Source: a virus
Length of the DNA stretch: 25,063 nt
Strand: one strand, 5' to 3'
IMG/VR virus record: IMGVR_UViG_3300021378_000154
Coordinates: 1-25,063 of that record
Made by a program: the position numbers and the translations under genes
Notes under the pieces: generated by a model
What the model was told of the DNA's origin: nothing
Database searches by the model: none
What the model saw: only the letters and a program-made list of their open reading frames with translations
In this document: piece after piece, positions 20,437 to 25,063 of the stretch
How the letters are laid out: every line of letters starts with the position of its first letter
How positions within the stretch are numbered: the first letter of the stretch is position 1

Positions 20437-22061
20437 TGGAATTAATACAACTCAACCAATACCAAGAGAGGAGTTACGCAGAGACTGCCAGCCGCGAAGG
20501 TTTCGTGAATTACGGGGCAGACAATCTCTTTCCTCAGTACCTCGTTGACCTCTTTCATTCGTCCGCTACTCACAACGCATTGTCAACAACTATTGCGATG
20601 ATGATTTTCGGCGAAGGGTTCGACGCTTCGAGCTTAGAAGGTCGTCTCGCTTTTGACAAATGGAATTTGAACGACGAACTCCGGAAGGCTTGTCTCGACT
20701 TTAAGATTCAAGGCGGCTTTGCTCTCGAAATCAATTGGTCGCTTGATAGGACGACTATCGCCAACGTCTCGCACTTGCCCTTTGAGAATATCCGTTCGGG
20801 CTTTGTCAATGAGGACGAGATCGTAGAAACGTATTACTACTCTAAAGACTGGAGCAATAAGCAAGAGGAGCGCGTCGAAATTCACCGCTTTCACAAGGAG
20901 ATGAACATCGAGTTTCCTACGCAGATTCTATACGTGAAGCCCTTCTCTCCAGGGTCTTTCTACTATCCTAAGCCCGACTATATCGGCTCGATTAATTACA
21001 TCGAACTCGATAAAGAAATAGGGGTCTACCATATCAACAACATCAAGAACGGGATGAGTCCTTCGTTCTCGATTCACTTCAAGAACGGTATCCCTCCGCA
21101 AGAGGAGCGCAATCGAATCCGAATGGATATCGAACGACAACTTGCGGGAGCAAGCAACGCGGGGAAGTTTATCGTGACGTACTCAGACGATCCCGAAAGA
21201 AAGCCAGACTTCGAGCCGTTCCAATTGTCCGACGCTCACAATCAATACCAATTCCTTTCGGAAGAAGTGACCTCGAAGATTATGGTCGGTCACCGCGTTA
21301 CGTCGCCTCAGATGTTCGGGGTCTCCGTACCGGGTAAGTTAGGGGGCGGTGGAGAGCTTGCAGAGGCTTCAGAGCTATTCGAAAGGAACGTCATAGCCCC
21401 AGCGAGGCAAATCGTCACAGAGGCCGTTAAAACGCTTCTAAACGCTTCGGGGATAGAAAGCCAACTTGTAACGCTTTCCTCTGAAGAAATCAACCTCGAC
21501 GCGAGCCTTGAGTTATTGCTGGAAAAAGGGGAAGAAGTCGAAGAAGGTTGGGAATTGATAGATGAGGTGGAGGTTGATTTACAACTCGAATCCGCACGCG
21601 ATGCACTTTGGGCGTTTGCTTCTCGTGTTCCCGGAGATTCCAAACGTAAAAGCGAAATGGATAACGATATCGTTCGCATACGTTACAAATACGACGGAGG
21701 CCTAAGCGATGACAGCCGCGAATTCTGTAAAAAGATGGTACGCGCCAATAGAGTCTGGAGGAAAGAAGATATCGAAGCCGCAGGCGGTTTAGCAGTCAAC
21801 CCCGGATTCGGCCCGAATGGCTCAAATACTTATTCCATTTGGGAATTCAAGGGCGGGCCGTGGTGTTCCCATCGCTGGATTCGGCAAACATACCTCAAGA
21901 AAGACAACAATCGAAAGGTCGATGTGGCCGAAGCAAAGCGCATTATCTCCCGACTACCCATAGAGGAGCGCAAAGCCAACCAAATCAAGTCGGAAGTTGG
22001 CGGTATTCAGGACATCAAACCCCGCAACATGCCGAACAACGGCTATCTAAACCCTCGATAA
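20436..22061 (+). CDS. Portal protein with C-terminal Cys/His domain
   Basis: This 541-residue protein forms the dodecameric portal through which DNA enters and leaves the capsid. N-terminal and core features are YGADNLFPQYLVDLFHSSAT, a helical clip region, strands FIVTYSDDPERKPDFEPFQL and a stem HRVTSPQMFGVSVPGKLGGG, all typical of the portal family. From ~414 a separate domain follows (VRIRYKYDGGLSDDSREFCK, GGPWCSHRWIRQTYLK), similar to a minor head/MuF-like module and possibly metal-binding through its Cys and His. Fusion of portal and this module is unusual in length and suggests an added assembly role. It starts by TAATG overlap. The adaptor gene follows with no gap. Confidence 0.85.
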   Translation: MELIQLNQYQERSYAETASREGFVNYGADNLFPQYLVDLFHSSATHNALSTTIAMMIFGEGFDASSLEGRLAFDKWNLNDELRKACLDFKIQGGFALEINWSLDRTTIANVSHLPFENIRSGFVNEDEIVETYYYSKDWSNKQEERVEIHRFHKEMNIEFPTQILYVKPFSPGSFYYPKPDYIGSINYIELDKEIGVYHINNIKNGMSPSFSIHFKNGIPPQEERNRIRMDIERQLAGASNAGKFIVTYSDDPERKPDFEPFQLSDAHNQYQFLSEEVTSKIMVGHRVTSPQMFGVSVPGKLGGGGELAEASELFERNVIAPARQIVTEAVKTLLNASGIESQLVTLSSEEINLDASLELLLEKGEEVEEGWELIDEVEVDLQLESARDALWAFASRVPGDSKRKSEMDNDIVRIRYKYDGGLSDDSREFCKKMVRANRVWRKEDIEAAGGLAVNPGFGPNGSNTYSIWEFKGGPWCSHRWIRQTYLKKDNNRKVDVAEAKRIISRLPIEERKANQIKSEVGGIQDIKPRNMPNNGYLNPR

Positions 22062-22625
22062 ATGGCACTTACCCCCGAAATCCTCTTCGTGAATCCGGAC
22101 TATATTAAGCGGATCACCAACATAAACGGAAGCATCGAGGACGCTTACCTCGTTCCTTCGATTATCCTCGCTCAGGACAAGTACATCCAGCTCTATTTGG
22201 GGACTGACCTCCTCAATAAACTCAAGGCCGATATACAGGCGGGTACGCTCTCCGGCGATTACGCCGTCCTCATGGATTCCTACGTCCGCAAGGCTACCCT
22301 TTGGTGGGCTATGGTCGAAATGATCCCTTCGCTTTATGTGAAGATGGATAACGGGTCTTTAGTTATTCGGATATCTGAAGACACTACAAGCATAACCCCG
22401 GACGATTTGCATCGAGAGGTCGAGCGGGCGCGACAAAATGCTCAGTTCTATACCTTCCGACTGTATGACTACCTCTGCAACAACTCCTCGCTGTTTCCTG
22501 AATACACTTCGAACACGGGGGCCGATATGCTTCCACAGCCTGCCGACTATTACCAGAGCGGAATGAGTATTTCGGGAAGCAGTAGGTACCCGCGTTTGGT
22601 AGATTTAAGAGCGTTTTTTGGATGA
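22062..22625 (+). CDS. Head-tail adaptor (DUF6712-like)
   Basis: This 187-residue protein begins right after the portal stop. Its helical content fits a connector protein (VPSIILAQDKYIQLYLGTDL, then DYAVLMDSYVRKATLWWAMV). It resembles the DUF6712 family of Bacteroidota phages, placed between portal and lysis genes, and probably forms the ring joining the portal to the neck. No enzyme motif is visible. The C-terminal part (SSRYPRLVDLRAFFG) is typical of this group. Its stop (TGA 22623-22625) overlaps a possible small frame by ATGA. Function inferred from position and resemblance only. Confidence 0.65.
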   Translation: MALTPEILFVNPDYIKRITNINGSIEDAYLVPSIILAQDKYIQLYLGTDLLNKLKADIQAGTLSGDYAVLMDSYVRKATLWWAMVEMIPSLYVKMDNGSLVIRISEDTTSITPDDLHREVERARQNAQFYTFRLYDYLCNNSSLFPEYTSNTGADMLPQPADYYQSGMSISGSSRYPRLVDLRAFFG

Positions 22626-22756
22626 GAAAGAACCGCAAAGAGAATATAACGCTATTGAAAAAATTCCTCGATGACATCGACAGAAATAATCCTCACAATT
22701 CTCCCAAGCGCGATAACGATCGTGATGGTGTGGGTAAACCTAAACAGAGAAATTGA
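22622..22756 (+). CDS. Possible small basic protein
   Basis: A 44-residue frame begins at the ATG overlapping the adaptor stop and ends at a TGA at 22754-22756. The product (MRKNRKENITLLKKFLDDID, then a basic Asn/Asp-rich tail) has a helical start and no recognisable motif. Its second half overlaps the next gene in another frame, which weakens the case. It may be real through coupling, or only a leader that brings ribosomes to the next start. Confidence 0.3.
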   Translation: MRKNRKENITLLKKFLDDIDRNNPHNSPKRDNDRDGVGKPKQRN

Positions 22757-22871
22757 AAAGCTAAAGGGGCGAATCATTCGCGTGGAGTCCGATAAAGACG
22801 AGCTAAAGCAGATGATGAAAGAGGTCATGGAGTCAGTTCACAAAATCGAAATAATGCTCGCGAAAAAATGA
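22671..22871 (+). CDS. Small membrane protein with coiled coil, lysis region
   Basis: This 66-residue protein has a short N-terminal leader and one transmembrane segment (residues ~4-24, TEIILTILPSAITIVMVWVN). An amphipathic coiled coil follows (REIEKLKGRIIRVESDKDEL, then KQMMKEVMESVHKIEIMLAK). The layout (single span plus coiled coil) resembles small accessory proteins next to phage endolysins, such as the XhlA type in mirror order. It directly precedes the endolysin gene and overlaps it by ATGA, so a lysis role is likely. The ATG lies inside the short frame upstream, in an A-rich stretch. Confidence 0.65.
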   Translation: MTSTEIILTILPSAITIVMVWVNLNREIEKLKGRIIRVESDKDELKQMMKEVMESVHKIEIMLAKK

Positions 22872-23236
22872 GATACTTCACCCTTGACGAATTCGATTCC
22901 CCCGACTCTCCCGGCTCTGGCGAGATGATGGATCAAGACTTCTTGTCTATGCTTGACGAGGCTCGCGATTGCGCGGGGATTCCCTTCATCGTGAACAGCG
23001 GCTTTCGAACAATTTCCTATAATCAAGACCTAAAGAAGAGGGGATACCCCGTAGCGAAGAACTCCTCGCACTTGTTAGGGCTTGCCGCCGATATACACGT
23101 AGAAGATTCGAGGGCGAGGTACATCATTCTCGAAGCACTTTCCGAAGTCGGCTTTAATCGAATAGGAATTGGGCCAAACTTCATCCACGTAGATTTGGAC
23201 GTAAATAAGTCGCAACATAGAATCTGGACGTATTGA
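22868..23236 (+). CDS. Endolysin: M15-type D-Ala-D-Ala peptidase
   Basis: This 122-residue enzyme should cleave peptide bonds in peptidoglycan to lyse the host. It matches the peptidase M15 (D-Ala-D-Ala carboxypeptidase/endopeptidase) family: a SGFRT segment (R47), SSHLLGLAADIHV with zinc ligands H68 and D75, and IHVDLD with H107 and D109. No signal peptide or cell-wall-binding domain is present, so it probably needs a holin to reach the wall, as is common for endolysins of Gram-negative hosts. ATG at 22868 overlaps the preceding TGA. It sits between the small membrane protein and the metallophosphoesterase in the lysis module. Confidence 0.88.
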   Translation: MRYFTLDEFDSPDSPGSGEMMDQDFLSMLDEARDCAGIPFIVNSGFRTISYNQDLKKRGYPVAKNSSHLLGLAADIHVEDSRARYIILEALSEVGFNRIGIGPNFIHVDLDVNKSQHRIWTY

Positions 23237-23943
23237 ATAACTTTCGCCCCCGCTTAGATCCCAAACTCGCAAAGGCTATCAAGAGCCTCAAGAAGAACGA
23301 GCGACGGATTCTTTGCATAGGGGATTTACATTGTCCTTTTGAGCTGGAGGGGTATCTCGAATTTTGCGTGGATACCTACGAGAAGCATTACTGTAATCAA
23401 GTAACCTTTATCGGCGATATTTTGGATAATCATTATAGTAGTTACCATGAGACTTCACCTAACGCCCTAGGAGGGGGATATGAATTACAACAAGCCGTCC
23501 AGCACGTCGCAAAATGGGCTGAGGCTTTTCCCGTCGCCGACGTTATAATCGGAAACCATGATCGAATCATTATGAGAAAGGCGTTCTCTTCGTCTGTCCC
23601 TCGTGAATGGATACGCGACTACAACGAGGTTCTCGGTACTTCGTGGAATTGGGTCGAGCGCATTGAGTACGACGGCGTGCAATACGTCCACGGCGAAGGA
23701 GGCACGGCAAGAACCAAAGCAAAGAACGATATGCAATCAACCGTCCAAGGCCACATTCATACGCAAGCGTACGTAGAATGGATGGTCGGAAACAACTTCA
23801 AAATTTTCGGAATGCAGGTAGGTTGTGGTTTGGATCGTGACAGCTATTCGGCGGCATACGCGAAGCACTTTAAAAAGCAAGCCATAGGGTGCGGGGTAAT
23901 CATCGGCGGACATACCGCTTTCAATGTACTTATGGACTTATGA
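23233..23943 (+). CDS. Metallophosphoesterase
   Basis: This 236-residue protein has the calcineurin-like phosphoesterase motifs that bind two metal ions: GDLH (residues 30-33), GDILDNH (61-67), GNHD (107-110), a GHIH box (173-176) and a late GGH near the C-terminus. Such enzymes hydrolyse phosphate esters of nucleotides, RNA or DNA; the substrate here cannot be guessed. The start appears to be a TTG at 23233 that overlaps the endolysin stop (TTGA). No in-frame ATG exists before the core domain, which supports TTG. The stop overlaps the next ATG by ATGA. A phosphoesterase inside a lysis cluster is not a standard arrangement. Confidence 0.85.
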   Translation: MNNFRPRLDPKLAKAIKSLKKNERRILCIGDLHCPFELEGYLEFCVDTYEKHYCNQVTFIGDILDNHYSSYHETSPNALGGGYELQQAVQHVAKWAEAFPVADVIIGNHDRIIMRKAFSSSVPREWIRDYNEVLGTSWNWVERIEYDGVQYVHGEGGTARTKAKNDMQSTVQGHIHTQAYVEWMVGNNFKIFGMQVGCGLDRDSYSAAYAKHFKKQAIGCGVIIGGHTAFNVLMDL

Positions 23944-24359
23944 AACTAAAAGAAACAAAGCTCGGAAAATGGTTCAGGGATAAAAGCCCCGACGTACTCG
24001 AAGCGATTGGGGAACTCGTGCCAGGTGGGGAACTGCTCAAAGCCTTGGGGGTACTCATTGACAAGAGTACCGAAAGCGAGGAAGAGAAAGAAAAGGCGCG
24101 GGTCTTGCTTCTCGAACTTGCCAACGCAGACAGAGCCAGCGCAAGAAATCGGGAGGTAGAGGTTACGAAGGCACTTGGAAAGCGCGACTATATGCAGATG
24201 TTCGTTGGCATTGCGGCCATGAGCATCGGGATCGTCCTCGTAGCATGGGCAAAGTCAGGGGTCGAAGACAAAGAAATTTTTTTTCATATCCTCGGATTCG
24301 CGGAGGGTACTCTCGTGGGGCAGGTCGTCAACTACTATTTCGGAAGCTCTCAGAAATGA
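23940..24359 (+). CDS. Holin-like membrane protein
   Basis: This 139-residue protein has an N-terminal amphipathic helix (LGKWFRDKSPDVLEAIGELV), a charged stretch (STESEEEKEKARVLLLELAN), and two hydrophobic segments near residues ~80-100 (MQMFVGIAAMSIGIVLVAWA) and ~112-135 (HILGFAEGTLVGQVVNYYFG). Similar proteins with this C-terminal FGSSQK-like end occur in Bacteroidota phage lysis modules and are thought to be holins, which form membrane lesions that release the endolysin. I set the start at 23940, coupled by ATGA to the phosphoesterase; an upstream in-frame start at 23889 would add a non-conserved segment. It is the last gene before the strong terminator. Confidence 0.7.
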   Translation: MKLKETKLGKWFRDKSPDVLEAIGELVPGGELLKALGVLIDKSTESEEEKEKARVLLLELANADRASARNREVEVTKALGKRDYMQMFVGIAAMSIGIVLVAWAKSGVEDKEIFFHILGFAEGTLVGQVVNYYFGSSQK

Positions 24360-24410
24360 CGTATCTTCCCGCTTGATAGTTATCTATCTGTTTACGTTTG
24401 TTGTTCAATG

Positions 24411-24445
24411 AGGGGGAGGCCGAACGCGGCTTCCCTCTTTTTTTT
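24411..24445 (+). terminator. Strong rho-independent terminator ending the late operon
   Basis: The stem AGGGGGAGGCCG (24411-24422) pairs with CGGCTTCCCTCT (24427-24438), with two G-T pairs, around the AACG loop, followed by a run of T through 24445. It is well placed after the holin-like gene and ends the operon that begins at or before terS. Confidence 0.87.
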
Positions 24446-24500
24446 GCATAAAAACTAAAAAAAGTTTTGCATAACTAAAATTTATTTGTAGTTTAGCCAC
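24442..24500 (+). promoter_or_regulatory. Direct repeat and candidate promoter/operator before the next operon
   Basis: TTTTGCATAA occurs at 24442-24451 and again at 24465-24474, each followed within 4 nt or fewer by CTAAAA, with a 23-bp period. Downstream, TTTATTTGTA at 24481-24490 resembles the Bacteroidota -7 element TAnnTTTG (second base differs). The spacing to the upstream TTTTG is about 11 nt, shorter than the usual ~19, so the standard -33/-7 arrangement is not satisfied. The ATG at 24501 would give a very short leader. Interpreted as a promoter with a two-copy operator, tentatively. Confidence 0.45.
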
Positions 24501-24755
24501 ATGAACAACAAACAAATGGAACAGCACGAAATCCAAATCGATTGTAACGTCTACCTCGAAGTAGAGTATTCAATCCAATACGGAGAAGATGGAACGTACG
24601 ATACCCCTCCAAGCCCTTCGACATTCGAAATTCAACGAATATGGCTCAGAAGCGGCGAGTCAGTTATTGACGTAACCGAAGTGAACCCCGCTTATCTAGA
24701 CTTCCAATTCAAGCGCATCGAGGAGGAAATCGAAGAAGAACTCACGAACCGATGA
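24501..24755 (+). CDS. Small acidic hypothetical phage protein
   Basis: This 84-residue, strongly acidic, soluble protein begins MNNKQMEQHEIQIDCNVYLE and carries EVEYSIQYGEDGTYDTPPSP, then a beta segment (STFEIQRIWLRSGESVIDVT) and a Glu-rich helical tail (FKRIEEEIEEELTNR). Small proteins with this E-V-E-Y...D-x-P-P-x-P arrangement occur in other phages, but their role is unknown to me. It is the first gene after the terminator and candidate promoter, so it probably starts a new operon, perhaps early genes. Its stop overlaps the next ATG by ATGA. Confidence 0.65.
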   Translation: MNNKQMEQHEIQIDCNVYLEVEYSIQYGEDGTYDTPPSPSTFEIQRIWLRSGESVIDVTEVNPAYLDFQFKRIEEEIEEELTNR

Positions 24756-24931
24756 GCGCGATTAAAGAAGACGTCCTGAAGTATTGGGACTGGGCACAAG
24801 AAGAATTTAAAGGGGAGGATATCGACCGCCTCCGCTTTGAAGTTGACTCCGCGATCATTAACCTAAACAGATACATAAATGCAGAATTTAAAAGAAAAGC
24901 AATGGGCAAAGCCCGTATGCGTACAAAGTAG
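24752..24931 (+). CDS. Small hypothetical protein
   Basis: A 59-residue frame runs from an ATG overlapping the previous stop (ATGA) to a TAG at 24929-24931. The product starts MSAIKEDVLKYWDWAQEEFK and ends with a basic segment (FKRKAMGKARMRTK). It has no recognised motif. Its last 53 nt overlap the next gene in another frame. The start overlap supports it, but no family match is available. Confidence 0.5.
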   Translation: MSAIKEDVLKYWDWAQEEFKGEDIDRLRFEVDSAIINLNRYINAEFKRKAMGKARMRTK

Positions 24932-25061
24932 CGTGAACGTTAACCCCGCTTCTTCATTCAACGAATGGGCGCAAAGCCTCCGCGATGAAGACGCAGAATT
25001 CGACAAAGCATGGAAGCAATTCAAGACGGCGATAGTGAAAGCCCGGACTTTGAGCAAATGA
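24879..25061 (+). CDS. Small hypothetical protein
   Basis: A 60-residue frame starts at the ATG at 24879 and ends at the TGA at 25059-25061, which overlaps the ATG of the gene that begins at 25058. The product has a Ser/Asn-rich middle and a helical C-terminus (DEDAEFDKAWKQFKTAIVKA). No motif is recognised. The end overlap supports expression; the start overlaps the preceding small frame by 53 nt, so one of the two starts may be mis-set. Confidence 0.45.
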   Translation: MQNLKEKQWAKPVCVQSSVNVNPASSFNEWAQSLRDEDAEFDKAWKQFKTAIVKARTLSK

Positions 25062-25063
25062 AA
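25058..25063 (+). CDS. 5' end of a further gene (partial)
   Basis: The ATG at 25058-25060 overlaps the preceding TGA (ATGA) and is followed by AAA, matching the coupling pattern used throughout the window. Only two codons are visible, so nothing can be said about the product. Confidence 0.35.

Noticed and set aside
1-25063. Search for integrase, recombinase, CRISPR array, rRNA or insertion sequence
   Set aside because: No tyrosine or serine recombinase motif, spaced identical repeats, rRNA-like segment or transposase frame was seen; lysogeny cannot be judged from this window.

Overview
The window reads as about 25 kb of a tailed double-stranded DNA phage (or an intact prophage), most likely a long-tailed siphovirus infecting a Bacteroidota/Flavobacteriia-type host. 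All supported genes lie on the + strand and are packed with almost no gaps, many with ATGA or TAATG stop/start overlaps. Start codons mostly lack a clear Shine-Dalgarno sequence and follow A/T-rich leaders, as is usual in Bacteroidota. The structural proteins resemble those of Bacteroidota siphophages: an XkdF-like protease, a short scaffold with an acidic stretch, a portal with an extra C-terminal Cys/His domain, and a tail chaperone ending in a GWY...LSYLKD segment. Family names come from recognising protein motifs by eye; no database search was run.

Layout. (1) 1-2035: the end of an early/middle replication and regulation block, with a DUF6633-like protein, a NinG-like recombination nuclease, a sigma-like HTH protein, two small Cys-rich proteins and a small hypothetical. 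(2) 2032-4241: a DNA-modification block, with a C5-cytosine methyltransferase, a small helical protein, a ParB/Srx-like protein, a Mom-like adenine-modification protein that is AT-rich compared with its neighbours, and a tRNA-like cloverleaf. (3) 4255-6462: terminase small and large subunits, then a tail assembly chaperone with a probable -1 frameshift. (4) 6446-16914: tail module, with a 1254-residue fibre carrying three tandem lectin/arabinofuranosidase-like repeats, a gp10-like neck protein, two large tail-tip/baseplate proteins, two small membrane proteins and a tape measure. (5) 16911-22625: head module, with prohead protease, scaffold, major capsid, a probable tail tube, a structural protein, the portal and a head-tail adaptor. 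Hairpins follow the capsid and tail-tube genes. (6) 22622-24359: lysis module, with small membrane proteins, an M15 peptidase endolysin, a metallophosphoesterase and a holin-like protein, closed by a strong terminator at 24411-24445. (7) 24446-25063: an AT-rich region with a direct repeat and candidate promoter, then the first small genes of the next operon.

How it works together: terminase packages DNA into capsids made by the protease, scaffold, capsid protein and portal. The tail genes build a tail that I estimate at roughly 90 nm from the 589-residue tape measure. The fibre probably binds host surface glycans, and the methyltransferase and Mom-like protein probably protect phage DNA from host restriction. 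The lysis genes release progeny. The points most worth following up are a 238-codon open frame lying inside the methyltransferase gene, the frameshifted chaperone, the tRNA-like element lacking U8 and U33, the Mom/ParB/Dcm cluster, the triplicated mosaic fibre domain, and the hairpins flanking the capsid and tail-tube genes. No integrase, rRNA, CRISPR array or insertion sequence was seen.
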